Assembly (NCBI GenBank): GCA_002118135.1
Contig: BDIU01000160.1
Coordinates: 248,001-312,000, forward strand
From: Trebouxia sp. TZW2008
Lineage: Eukaryota; Chlorophyta; Trebouxiophyceae; Trebouxiales; Trebouxiaceae
Direction: 5' to 3'
Length of the DNA stretch: 64,000 nucleotides
Position numbers and translations under genes: made by a program. Of this stretch, positions 43,601 to 54,200 are shown in pieces; the first letter of the stretch is position 1, and every line of letters begins with the position of its first letter. The notes beneath the pieces are model-generated. The model worked only from the letters and a program-made list of their open reading frames with translations. It had not been told where the DNA came from and did no database searches.

Positions 43601-46028
43601 AGTGCAACACCACACACAGCACAATTGTTTGCATGAATGCTACGCATGCTCTAATGACAGTCGATTTCCCGCAGGACTTGGCAGCGAACCTGCTTTACTA
43701 CTACCCCACTGTTCATGAAGCCACAGCCCGCACTTGCGCCCTGCTGTGCCTCACAGACTCATACTCGACACAGCTTGCGCTCACAGTCATAGACAGCCTG
43801 TGTGCAAAGGGACGTCAGCCTGACAACTCAGCTGTCATTAGCTTCCTTGCAACTGTCGTGCTGGGGCGCATTAGTCAAGCTCAACTGTTAGCGGAAGCAA
43901 GACGGCATGCAGTGCTGGTCACAGCAGTCTGTAGAGCCATGACAAACATAGCCAGCCCAGGTCAGTGTGTTACTGTGAGTTCAAGAATCCCGGGCTGCCT
44001 CTTTAGACAGAGGCTCCCGGTATGACGCCTAACGGCGTAGTTTTATTTTTCTTTCTTTTCTGAGTTCAGAAGCTGTGTGACAATCAGGCAAATAGGGACT
44101 GCATTTGGTCTGCAGTACCGCACTGTCTGTATGGCTGCCTGTGAGAATGTTGATTGCGCTCCCTGCTCCTAGCATTGTTGCAGCATATATAAATTGCCTG
44201 TAAGAGTGTTGTTTGCATTCCCTGCTCCTAGCATCATTGCAGCGTATGTAAAGTGCCTGTGAGATTATTGATGGCATTTCCCTGCTCCTAGCGTCATTGC
44301 AGCATATGTAAACTGCCTGTGAGGTTATTGTTGGCATTGCATTTCCCTGAGCATAGCATCATTGCAGCATATGTAAACTGCCTGTGAGATTGTTGTTGGC
44401 ATTGCAATTGTTGGCAATTCCCTGAGCCTAGCATCATTGCAGCATATACAAATTGCCTGTGAGAATGTTGATATCATTGCAATTCCCTGAGCCTAGCATC
44501 ATTGCAGCATATGTAGTCTGGTACAGCAACGTCAAGTTGCAGCCAGCCCGTTTTGTTATGGCTCCAGCTCTCATGTAATCAAGCTTGCATGCACGCAGCA
44601 GCACAATGATGTTGTTGGACACACATATTGATGATATCATGTATGCTTTGCTCAGGTGACATTCTGCAAAGCTTGACACCAGTCTTGCTTCAGCACGCCA
44701 ACCAATCAGCTGGCCTGCTGGCATGGCATGGCATCATGGCCGTTGCAACAGCTGCTGCTCAGCATTTGAAGACAACACAGTCACAGTCACGGTCACGGTC
44801 ACAGTCACAGTCACAGTCACAGTCACAGTCACAGTCACAGTCACAGTCACAGTCACAGTCACGGTCACGTTCACAGTCACAGCCACAGCCACAGCCACAA
44901 CCACAGCCACAGTCACACTCAATATCACCATCCATCATAGATGCCACTGCAGCTCAACTTGCATCTAGTGACAGACCTCAGAAGCCCCACAACAGCTTGC
45001 TTAAGCAACAAGAAGCCTCAGACTTACAGCAGCATACCGCTATTGCACATCCAGGCGTCTCTCCAGGAAATGCTGACTGCTCACTTGCAAGCCCGGCGCT
45101 CTGGGCTGTTCTGCCTGATGTCATGGTCTACGCCTCTCTGCTTTTTCACCGTCAGAACGCCTCCTTGCCTCTTCACCATCAGGATGCTTCTGTGCTTCTT
45201 CACCACCAGGGCTCAGCCTTGACTGATGCGAACAGCTCAGCGCAGCAGAAGGTATCAGTTCACTCTACTCCTGATCTCAGGCTGGAGCCAGTCATGCGGC
45301 TGCTGAAGACAGACCCAATGCTCATCAGGCCATACATTGGCGCTGTTGTGGCTCACTGCAAGCAGGCATTACAACAGGCAAAGATCACAGACAGCAGTGA
45401 TCAGCAACATCTAGCAGGCAGTCAGCAAGACTTGGTATCATTGTATAGTCAGGATTCCAAGACAGAGCCACCAAGTCATGATGTGGGACGGATCACTGCT
45501 GCTTCTGACGTCAGTGGGAGCATTATTTATACTGCTGAGGCGTTATTGCTGCTGGCGCAGCAGCAGGACTTGGCAGCACACTTGCTGGGCCTACAGCAGC
45601 AGCTCATGGCGGCGAGTAAAAGGCTGAGGTAAGGCTTTGAGACTGTGCAAAGTAGCAGTCCTGACTGTAGACAAGGTGCTTGTGCAGTCAAGCCTGGCGT
45701 GGTGTGTCGAATGCAGTGTTGCTGCATCAGCAATGGCATGCTGCCTGCAGAAGAAAAAAGCAAAGAAAAGTTGATCCCATTAGGCGCCATAGAGGAACCT
45801 CTGTCTGTAGAGGCAGCCCGGGATCCTGCCTGCATGACTGAAACTTTGAGCTTCTGGCCAGTCATATGCATAGGGCTTAAGGTGATGTGTGCTCAGTAGT
45901 GTGTGCAATGTAGGGAGATGGCCAACGCATTGGGCTCTGCAAGCCAAGCAGGGGCTGCTGCCATGCGGAAATGTGACTTGCTGGAAACCGTCATTGCAGG
46001 GCTGGTTGGCAACACTGTGACAGCGTGA
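35632..46028 (+). CDS. IPI1/TEX10-like pre-rRNA processing protein (12 exons, 1148 aa)
   Basis: Exons: 35632-35832, 35917-36021, 36415-36602, 36953-37112, 38054-38325, 38855-39018, 40081-40375, 40672-40960, 42425-42823, 43675-43960, 44656-45628, 45914-46028. All phases agree and the total is 3447 nt. The N-terminus is diagnostic: [60 protein letters not shown], then [20 protein letters not shown] (the IPI1 motif and first HEAT-like repeats). In yeast and mammals this protein works with RIX1/PELP1 and IPI3/WDR18 in ITS2 processing of the 60S precursor in the nucleolus. Helical repeats follow. Species-specific insertions are KGAGRG-containing repeats in exon 9 and a (QS)n tract from a CACAGT hexanucleotide in exon 11. 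Almost every intron carries echoes of neighbouring exon edges. Exon 3-5 joins were chosen for phase; an extra small exon near 37800 cannot be excluded. Confidence 0.87.
36335..36460 (+). repeat. Echo of IPI1 exon 3 acceptor edge
   Basis: TGCAG|ACTGGACCCTTGCCTGG, GCAAGTTGGCTGAG at 36335 precedes the used exon 36415 (ACCGGACTCCTACTTGG) by 80 bp and goes out of frame after about 45 bp. Confidence 0.8.
37060..37830 (+). repeat. Mixed array: echoes of IPI1 exon 4 donor edge and (CTG)n blocks
   Basis: The exon 4 end (TCTGTCTCTGCCCATTCAAC, TTCCTCAATGCTCAAG|GTCT) is echoed near 37282-37345 and 37495-37550. Between and after them (CTG)n runs alternate with a second unit of the type AGTCTTGGCATGTCTGTGGC (37205, 37442, 37605, 37675, 37745). 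The two unit types together fill the intron. Confidence 0.85.
38329..38512 (+). mobile_element. TIR-type MITE inserted at the 5' splice site of an IPI1 intron
   Basis: It shares CATTCTTGACGTAAGGATAA, CACTGCATTCTGACTGCAGT, GGTACCTCTGTGTAAGGACA and AAGTCATTG with the element at 53287-53460. Its left end (CAGTAACCTCC) begins right after the TA of the donor AG|GTACAG, so the donor's TA is the presumed target dinucleotide. The right TIR has decayed and its end is approximate. The pattern (TA target, CAGTRRYCTC ends, about 175-185 bp) suggests a Tc1/mariner- or pogo-like non-autonomous element. Confidence 0.7.
38692..39310 (+). repeat. Echoes of both edges of IPI1 exon 6
   Basis: An acceptor-side copy starts at 38692 (GGCTGTGGGCAAATTGCTGG), 163 bp before the used start 38855. 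Donor-side copies (CACCTGCTGCTGTATCACCT then CTCAG|GTGTGCCC) end at about 39166 and 39307, 148 and 141 bp apart, downstream of the used end 39018. Confidence 0.9.
39540..40180 (+). repeat. Five-copy array of IPI1 exon 7 acceptor edge
   Basis: The block encoding [15 protein letters not shown] with a GTGCAG acceptor occurs with starts near 39536, 39685, 39835, 39978 and the used 40081 (spacing about 149, 150, 143, 103 bp). The first three are open in one frame and alone would encode about 138 residues of repeats. Confidence 0.92.
41025..41150 (+). repeat. Downstream echo of IPI1 exon 8
   Basis: GCAGCTAAGGCAGCTTGCAT, CTGTTAGCCCAGGGGGGTCA, CCCCACCCCATGACTGGGAT copies the 3' half of exon 8 but carries an in-frame TAG. 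Confidence 0.9.
41305..41720 (+). repeat. About 85-bp intronic tandem repeat, five units
   Basis: TTCTGACTCCTGTCAAATTG, CYTAAGTGTCATATGAGGCA, AAGTCAGGCCTCATCCCTCC units start near 41309, 41397, 41481, 41564 and 41650. It is not obviously derived from an exon edge. Confidence 0.9.
42255..42480 (+). repeat. Echo of IPI1 exon 9 acceptor edge
   Basis: TTTGCAG|GCATTGCCAAGACTT, GAGCTAAAGGCAGCAAACCA at 42261 copies the used start at 42425 (164 bp apart) and ends in a stop. Confidence 0.88.
42868..42938 (+). repeat. Dispersed repeat family A (divergent copy)
   Basis: AGACAGGCTCAAAAGGCCCA then GCAGTTGACTGTGTCCAACC and AGTTCGTTC. It matches the family core with more substitutions and lies in an IPI1 intron. 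Confidence 0.6.
43020..43760 (+). repeat. Four to five echoes of IPI1 exon 10 acceptor edge
   Basis: The exon start GACTTGGCAGCGAACCTGCT TTACTACTACCCCACTGTTC (43675) is echoed at 43531 (close copy, stop after CALx), near 43329, near 43168 and, most degraded, near 43030. Spacing is about 140-200 bp. Confidence 0.88.
43980..44065 (-). repeat. Dispersed repeat family B, best-preserved hairpin
   Basis: On the minus strand it reads ACGCCGTTAGGCGTCATACC, GGGAGCCTCTGTCTAAAGAG, GCAGCCCGGGATTCTTG. CCGGG(A)GCCTCT can pair with AGAGGC(AG)CCCGG around a 5-6 nt loop. An A/T-rich AAAGAAAAATAAAA lies on its 5' side. Confidence 0.72.
44140..44520 (+). repeat. 60-75 bp intronic tandem repeat, six units
   Basis: GCCTGTGAGAATGTTGATAT, GCATTTCCCTGCTCCTAGCA, TCATTGCAGCATATGTAAAC units start near 44140, 44199, 44258, 44316, 44377 and 44452. 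The GCAG-containing part resembles an acceptor, but I see no coding edge in it. Confidence 0.9.
44775..44920 (+). repeat. (CACAGT)n hexanucleotide repeat coding (QS)n in IPI1
   Basis: Over 20 hexamers with CACGGT and CACAGC variants. They are in frame in exon 11, giving an alternating Gln-Ser/Arg-Ser tract followed by Gln-Pro dipeptides. Confidence 0.95.
45755..45832 (+). repeat. Dispersed repeat family B
   Basis: AAAGAAAAGTTGATCCCATT, AGGCGCCATAGAGGAACCTC, TGTCTGTAGAGGCAGCCCGG. It is intronic in IPI1, same core as the 43980-44065 copy but opposite strand. Confidence 0.72.
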
Positions 46029-46887
46029 TTGCGTTGTCACAAGCCACAGATGGTCATGCTGCTGCTGCTGTGATATAGGTATGTCTGTGTCTACCCAAAC
46101 TGCCTGGAACAGCTGATTGAAGCATAATCACAAGTGGCTGTGAGGCAAGAGGCTTGTCACCCGCAAGTGCTTTGCGCATCTACTGAGTTTGCAAAGCTGC
46201 ATGACGGACTGTGCATTTGTCATGCACAAGTTACAAATCTGTTTTGAGCGTGTCACCTGTCTGCTCCATTGACCTGGCGGGTTATGAGTGCCAGTAATGT
46301 GCTTGTATGGCACAGACCTTCAATGCACATGTGAGCGGCTTGTTTGTGATAGCAACACAAACAGAGTTATGCGCAGCTTGTCTGGTCTGCTTAGCAAATT
46401 GCCTCAGCTGAGTCTGCAAACTGCATGCAGGTGCTGCAGATAAGCTGCCTTGGGCCAGCTGATGTTCAAAGGTGCACAGATAGTGCTTCTCAAACAAGCT
46501 GTCTTTCTGATTGATGATGAGAGCTGATGGGTGTGAGGAACGACGCTGTGCCAGTCAAGCTTGCGGCAAGCTGTATGTGCTTGCTAGGAGCTAGGCACAT
46601 GCTGACTTACAGTCATATACTTTGGGATTGCTGGCTTATGAAGCTCTGCTCCCTCAGCAGCCAAGCTTACTTAGGCGTGCAATTGATGCACAGTTGTGGA
46701 AGGCAGAATGGTTGGCATATACGGTGATTCTAGCATCTTTCTTGTTGAGCACAAGTTGTGATAAGCAATGAACTGGCACATGTAATAGGTTTGAAGAGAC
46801 ATCTAGCTGATCAGGCAGGCTTTATAAAGCAGGCAAGAAGCAGATTGTAAGCAGCAAATGAAATGACAGCATAAAACCCTGGTCTTG
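46029..46887. other. Convergent intergenic region
   Basis: I find no supported coding sequence between the IPI1 stop and the 3' end of the unknown minus-strand gene; short ORFs here have no recognisable domains. Confidence 0.55.
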
Positions 46888-47699
46888 TTACGCTGATGCC
46901 ATGGTGGCAGTGAAACTCTGAGCTGGAATGGTGGGATGCCTCATGTACTTGGCATTGCCTTCGTTCTGAGTGAGCAACACAATCGCAGCATTTCTGCTTG
47001 CAGCAGTCCAGCTGGTGCCATCTGGAGCAAGTTCTTCAGTCTCACATGTTTCTTGTCCAGGCGGCAATGGTGGAAACCGGATAGCTGCAGCTTTTCTGTC
47101 ATTTGAGACAAAAGTGACATCAAGCGCTGCACCTTTCCCAGAATGAATCTTTTCAAAGCTGTACATGCTGTTGACAAACTGGGCCAACTTGACCCTGTTC
47201 TCGATCAGGGCAGGACTTGACACCTTGCGGGCCTCCTTGATGCCTGTGTACATGCACTGAATACCGCTGATCTTCTCAGCTTTGGTCCTCATTTTGTCAG
47301 CCTTAGCCCAGCACTCATTGTCTGCGGAAACCTTGACGACCTTTTCTGCTGGTTTCGCAGGCTGGCATACAGCAGCAACGGCTGGTGAATGACTGTCATG
47401 CACCCCTCTGTCCCTGCTGACCCCAGAGGAGGCTTGTGCTGTGTGACCTGCAAGCTGATCAGAGCCAGCTAGCAAGTGATCGCAAGATCTGTGGTGAGCA
47501 GAGCACCTTTCAAGCTTTTACCTGGACTTTGCGGATCAGCATCGCTCATGTCGCTATCTCCGATCTCCCTGTCCCCTCGCAGGCTGGCCCTGCCACGTGC
47601 CGCAAACCTTGTGAGATCATCTGATCCATTCCTCTGCCGTCGAGAGCTTCCGTTAATTTGGCGATGCAGTTCTCGAGCAACCTCCTCGTCCGTGCCCAT
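46888..47699 (-). CDS. Unknown 252-residue protein (2 exons)
   Basis: Exons on the minus strand: 47699-47522 and 47468-46888, joined in phase 1 over a 53-bp intron (donor GTAAAAG, acceptor TGCTAG). The N-terminus reads MGTDEEVARELHRQINGSSR, then an Arg-rich and an acidic stretch (DSDMSDADPQSP), suggesting a nuclear protein. The C-terminal half is better ordered: KADKMRTKAEKISGIQCMYT, SPALIENRVKLAQFVNSMYS, AAIRFPPLPPGQETCETEEL. I do not recognise a domain. The reading frame has normal composition and no repeats, so it looks like a real gene. The intron is much shorter than the others in this window and contains no exon echo. Confidence 0.62.
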
Positions 47700-48238
47700 G
47701 GCAATGTTAGCTTCACTAAGATCGTCTCTGTGTTCTCACCCAAGGCGTCTTAGGCTGCAAAGTTTGGACAGTTCAAGAAAACAAAATTGGGAATCAAGTA
47801 TAGCTCCAGCTAGACTTCCAGCAGCAATTTTCAGCATTGCAAAGAAAACTACGGCTAGACTGTTGAACAATCAGCATTTAGCGTGTGCAGTCTTGTCATT
47901 CGTTGGATTTATCCAGGACAACGTACCAAATGGCATGAGACACCTGATCCATATGTGCCTCGAGTGCATTCACTGAGCTGCATGAAGTGTCAGGTAAGCC
48001 CCAAATTGCAATTAATGCCATCAGCAATGAGTCAGATCCTACGCATCGTGCAAGAAAATCACAAACGCCATAATTCTTATTGACACAAGTATAGTCAAGA
48101 AAGCGCTGTAGACACTCAAGGCACATGCAAGCTCAGCTTGTGAGATCTCTGGCTTTGAAGGACACTTTGAGGGTGCAAAGCAAGTAGCACTTTGCTGACT
48201 TTTACAGTGCCCCTGAGACTCTGAGCAACTGAGACAGA
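47700..48238. other. Intergenic region upstream of the unknown gene
   Basis: It lies between the 3' end of WDR12 and the start of the unknown protein (both minus). TTACA at about 48203-48207, i.e. TGTAA on the minus strand about 33 bp after the WDR12 stop, is a candidate poly(A) signal. The part next to the unknown gene (47560-47760) is CpG-richer. Confidence 0.45.
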
Positions 48239-51200
48239 CTACGCAGCAGAATCATATAACAACAGCTTGCAGTCTGCGCCTCCCGTAGCAATGTGCGTTT
48301 GACCACACCAGCCAGCACATAACACCTGCAACAGGCTTTTGTCTGAAAGTGTATGTTGATGACAATCACGCAAGTGAGGATGAGTAGGATGAACACAAGC
48401 GAGCAACGCATCAGCAATCCATGCAACATGTGCAGTCCTGCATTGTCTTTTGTGCTACTTTCAGCATCAGTTTTGACCAGGAACCGGTGCTGCAGCAATT
48501 GCTTTCAAGAGGAGAATTCAAAAGTCTGGACCACTAGGTGTCATGACAGGAGCCTGTGTGAGTACAAGCAGCTCGATTGTACCAAATGCTATATAAAGCC
48601 TGAGCCTGTCTGGCAACGTGCTTGGTAATGGAAAATTTAAGTCAAAGTTGCAAATCATGACCTACCTTTTCTGTATGGCCGTCAAGTGTGTGCAGGGGCA
48701 CAGCTGTTCTGGTGTCCCATAGCTTAGCCGTCTTATCATGAGATGAGGTCAGTAGCTGATGCTCGGACTTTGTAGACCATGCAATGGATGTGATCCAATC
48801 TGTATGAGAGTTGAAAGCTTGTACGCCCTGCAAGGAAGCACCTCTCTATGTTGCTGTCCGTTTCAGCATTCGTTCATTCATTAAAATCGAATTCATGGTC
48901 GTTGGGGTCAGTCGGCAATCGGCCACACTGCATAACTGCAAAATTAGTTGTTCACGCAGTACCAACTATAAGCAGATTTGACAGGAGCCTCCATTGACAG
49001 CAGTCGTAGTTGAAGCAGAGGAGCGGAAGCACTGCTGGCAATGACACATGCAGGCTTTGCTGTAGTGAAAAGTTGGCAATGTAAAGAACATGAGGTTTCT
49101 GAGCAGCATTGCATGTGATTGAGCAGCTGGTATATGTTGTCTCAAGATTTTGGATCCATGACAACGTGTTGATTGAGATAGACCTTCATTCAAACCTTCT
49201 CAAGTTGATCATGTGCACGAGAGTTGCAAAACAAGAGCCATGCTATGCAAGGCTCTGATATGTAGCAGAGTGCGATACCCTTGACTGCATAAGTTGATGC
49301 ACTTCCTGTCATGAGAAGAGCGTGTTGTAACGGGAACCCTGCTAATGACACAGGCAAACATCTGCAGCAATTATAGAGTACAAAGTAGCCTACCATATCC
49401 TCCCTTCTACTCTGTCTGCTGTCCCATAGCCGCCAAGCCTTGTCAGCGCCCCCAAAAGCAACCACAGCTGCATTGTTTGCTGCCGCTGCTATGCAGTAGA
49501 TTGCTTTGTTGCTGTTGTGTGCGTCAGCATTGACCAGCGTTTGTGCATCCCATCTTCTGACCTGTAAGCAGGCACAAGTACAGTGCAATCACAGCTGCAT
49601 TGTTTGCTGCCGCCGCTATGCAGTAAATTGCTTTGTTGCTGTTGTGTAATGACCAGAGTCTGCGCATCCCACTTTCTGACCTGTAGCAGCCCAAAAGACA
49701 ATGAACATGCTAGTGAAATCTGAGGCTTGCAGTGTAGACCTATTGCTTCGGCTTGCAAGGAACAAGACCTTCATCGTGCAGCAATCTGTGTGCAGACATC
49801 TCTGTACAGAGACATTCACGTACGGGTCCAACCTTGTTTGAGTGCGCATCGCGGCTGCAGATTAAGCAGCATATCTCATGATTGACGCGAGCCCACAAGC
49901 AAATACATAAATTTGCATCACTGACCACTGACCATTTGCTATGACAAAGGGTTCTCAATGTTGTGTCATGATTATGTCGTGGGATTTGCCTTTCTAAGCA
50001 GGAGAGAGCATGAGAAAACCCTGTAAATTGAAATGCGTTGTTTAGCTGTTTCAAAACTGTACATCAGACAAGATCCAACAGTCACTGAGTGATCCCAAGA
50101 GCCGCTATAGGTCATGTCTTGATCAGACCAAGTCACATTTGACACACATTGTGACGGACCTTGCATTGCAACACCACGCAATGCCACGCAAGCATGTACA
50201 GCCTTTGACAGAGATCAAAAGCAATTGCAATCAGGTCTCACAGGAACTCACTGAGTGATCCCAACAGCAGCTGCAGGTGATGTCTTGATCAAACCACACC
50301 ATATTCAACATTGTGATGGACCTTGCATTGCAACACCACGCAATGCCACGCAAGCATGAACAGCCCTTGACATGAGATCAAGAGCAGTTGCGAGCAGGTC
50401 TCCCAGAGACTCACCGAGTGGTCCCAAGAGCAGCTGTGAATGACGTCCTGATCAGGCCACGCCATGCCTGACACATACTGAGAGTGACCTTTGTATAAGA
50501 TACCTATATCAGGAGGCCACAAGCAATTGCAAGTAGTTCTGAGACTCACTGAATGGTCCCAAGAGCAGCTGTAGATGATGTCCTGATCAGGCGACTCCAC
50601 ATTCAATACACTTTGTGACTGGCCTCGCATTGCAAGACCACACAATGCCATGCAAGTTTGAACAACATTGACATGAGATCAAAAGCAGTTACAAGCAGGT
50701 CTCGCAGAATCTCACCGAGTGGTCCCAAGAGCAGCTGTAAATGACGTCCTGATCAGGCCACACCACGCCTGACATGCACTGAGAGCGATCTTGCATTGCA
50801 ACACCATGCAATGCCACGCAGCCATGAACAGCCTTTGACAGGAGATCAAAAGCAGTTGCGAGCAGGTTTCGCAGAAGCTCACTGAGTGATCCCAACAGCA
50901 GCTGTAGGTGATGTCTTGATCAGGCCACACATGCAATACACATTGTGACGGACCTTGCATTGCAACACCACGACATGCCACGCAAGCATGAACAGCCTTT
51001 GACAGGAGTTCAAAAGCAGTTGCAAGCAGGTCTCACAGAAGCGCACTGAGTGGTCCCAAGAGCAGCTGTGAATGACGTCCTGGTCAGGCCACGCCACGCC
51101 TGACACATACTGAGAGTGGCCTTTGTATGAGCAACCTATATCAGGAGGCCACAAGCAAGTGCGAGTAGTTCTGAGACTCACTGAATGGTCCCAAGAGCAG

Positions 51201-54200
51201 CTGTAGATGATGTCGTGATCAGGCCACGCCACGCCTGACACGCACTGAGAGCGACGTTGCATTGCAACACCATGCAATGCCATGCAAGCATGAACAGCCC
51301 TTGACATGAGATCAAAAGCAGTTGCGAGCAGGTCTCACAGGAACTCACCGAGTGGTCCCAAGAGCAGCTGTAAATGACATCCTGATCAGGCCACGCCACG
51401 CCTGACACGCACTGAGAGTGACCTTGCATCTGGGCTTTTGCAGCTTCCTGCAGAGGCCCTTCTGCCACTGCAGAGCTTGCGTCTGGCGTTGATGCCAGCT
51501 TGCGCTTCTTGCTAGTGGCTTTGGTTGCTGTAGCAGGGGCCATGGCCGCTTCCTCTGATGCAACAGCCACCTCTTGACCTGCCGTGCAATGGAAACTGTC
51601 AACATGACTGCAGCTTGCAAGCATTCTGTGGGTAGTGCATGAACAGTCATGCCAGCTTGCGCTTCTTGCTGCTGGCCTTGTTGACTGTAGCAGGGCCCAT
51701 GGCCTCTTCCTCTTATGCAACAGCCACCTCCTGACCTGTCAAGCAACAGCCAGGTGTGTGTTCAACTGCAGCTTGCAAGCACTGCATGGATGATGCATGA
51801 ACAGTCCAGTGGAAAGTCCGATTGCCACTGTAGCGCTTGCATCTGATACTGATGCCAGCTTGCACTTCTTGCTACTGGCTTTGTTTGCTGTAGCAGGGGC
51901 CATGCCTGCTTCCTCTGATGCAACAGCCACCTCTTAGTCTGCCAAACAAACAAAAGGGGGGCTGCAACACAACTGCAGCTTGCAAGCATTGCACGGGTGG
52001 TGCAGTAGCAGTCCAGTGGAAAGCTGCTATACCACTGCAGAGCTTGCATCTATTGATGCAAGCTTGCATTTTGTGCCGCTGGCCTTGTTTGCTGTAGCAG
52101 GGGCCATGGCAGCTTCCTCTGATGCAACAGCCGTCTCTTGCCCTGTTGAGCAATCAAGATATCTGGTTCAACTCATTTGCGGAAATCGAAAAGCTTCTCC
52201 TCTTTGGGATGTAGCGGTGTAGGGGCAACAGGAGCATTCCTTCCAGATACTCCCCTATCATGCAGCATGTAGGGTTGCCCAATGAGTCAAAGGCAAATGT
52301 GGGAGGCAGCCCAAAGCAAGAGGTACACAGCACATTCCTACCTGTACGTCAAAGGTGAAGATTGCCATCCCAAGATGCACTGGCAAAGGCACTGCCAGAG
52401 GGGCTCGCTGCAACATCTTCAACAGCAACAGTGTGGCTCGTGTCCTTGCTACAAAACTAGACAGAACAGCACACTACAACAGGTTCAAGTGCACAAGTAA
52501 ACCAATGACATGACTCTCACCTGTGCGCCAAAGCTGCAGGTTGCCGTCCCAAGATGCACTGGCAAAGATGCTGCCAGAGGGGCTGGCTGCAACATCTTCA
52601 ACAGCATCAGTGTGGCCCTTGTACACTGCCAGGCACTTAGCACTCTCAGCCTGGCCAGAAAGTGAAGCTGTTCCCAAAGCTGGCATGGACCACAAGCGAA
52701 TGACATGGTCTTTGCCCGCTGAAAGGGCTAAGGACCCTTGAGAGGAGGGCAGTTGCTGAACAGCGTTTATGCCCTGCTTGTGCGCCTTGGTACTGTGTTT
52801 GAGTTGACCTGCATCTGCAACGCACAAGGAGATCAGCTTGATTGCTGCAGGCAATGCAATGCGTTGACGTCACAACTGCAGCGACTGGTCTGCATTTGCG
52901 GTGCATAGCAAGAACTGGAACCGTTGCAGGCAAAGGGTCGCTTCAAAATGTCGGCTGTATGTCATTGTGTGCTTGCTTGTGATTGGTTCATCAGTTTGAT
53001 GGCAGGCAGAGGGGTGAATGCAAGTCAAAGTTGCTAGGCAGACTTGTCCAGAATGTATTGCATGCATGCTGACCTCAAAGTTTGTCATGCAACTGAGTTT
53101 GCATGTGAGTAAGCTGCTTGCTCCAGTATATACCTAGCTGGGCCTGCTGAGCCTGTCTAGCATGCGTCTAGCATGAAGCTGCACCAGTGTTGCAGGAGAC
53201 AGCTTGGCATATGTATATATTGGCAGGAGCTGGTGAGGTATGACATGCCGTCTACGTCGTAGGCAAGGCAGTGTGTCCTACTCATACAGTAATCTCTCGA
53301 TATAAGGACACTCAATATAAGGACATTCTTGATGTAAGAACAATGCAAATGGGGACCAAGCACTGCATTCTGACTACAGTGGTACTTTTGAGTAAGGACA
53401 ACTTGAGATAAAGACATTTGTCTCGATAACCAACGCAGTCATTATATCAAGAGACCACTCTATCAGCAAATTGCGCGATGCGCACATGGCGCTCTGAGCC
53501 AAACTAAGGCAAAATATGACTAGGAAGGTTGCCTGTCTGTCTCAGCCCAGTGAGGCCCAGAAAAGCATCAGACATTCATGCTGCACAAAGTTTCACTGGC
53601 AATGTGATTGTCCTGCAAGCTCAAGCAGTCTCACCAGTCCATGTGCGCAAAATGCCGTCATAAGATCCAGTCAAAATGCTGTGGCCGCGGCTGCCATCTA
53701 CAGCGCTGATCCTGCATATGCAAATGATTTTACATCACATGTTTCTTTGATCGTTTCCATGACATGAGCTGAAGAGCTGCAGAGTCGCAAATTGCAAGGC
53801 AAAGCAGCTTTCAATCAATCAATCAATCAACTCTACTGTCCTTGGGACCCAACAGGGGGGTCAACAGACAACAGCAAAAATGAAACAATGCAAATCACAC
53901 ACAAACGCTTTGTATTGTAACAGCTTTTCATACCAGTCGTCATGAGGCAGTTGTCTTTTCTTCTGAGGTGGGACCACAGCTTTGAAATACTCAATTTGAA
54001 GCACAGATTCCTGCACAGGTACACTTATGTGAGCACAGTATTGGTAAAATGCACTGGAGCTGCAGATTGTTGAGCGGCTTGGCTAGGCTTACTGTTGAAA
54101 CATTGTGGGCAAGCAGAAACTTGTCAAGGGGCTGGCGCAGAAACTCCCCAAGAACCAAGAAATCAAATGGCTGAACAGGGTCTGTAGCAAAGAAACAACA

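Noticed and set aside
44734..44968. Cys-Asp and Thr-Val dipeptide ORFs around the hexanucleotide
   Set aside because: Alternative frames of the CACAGT repeat within IPI1 exon 11.
50086..51435. CRISPR array or centromeric satellite
   Set aside because: The units contain a WD40-coding exon end and a splice donor, lie inside a eukaryotic gene and lack a short repeat/unique-spacer layout.
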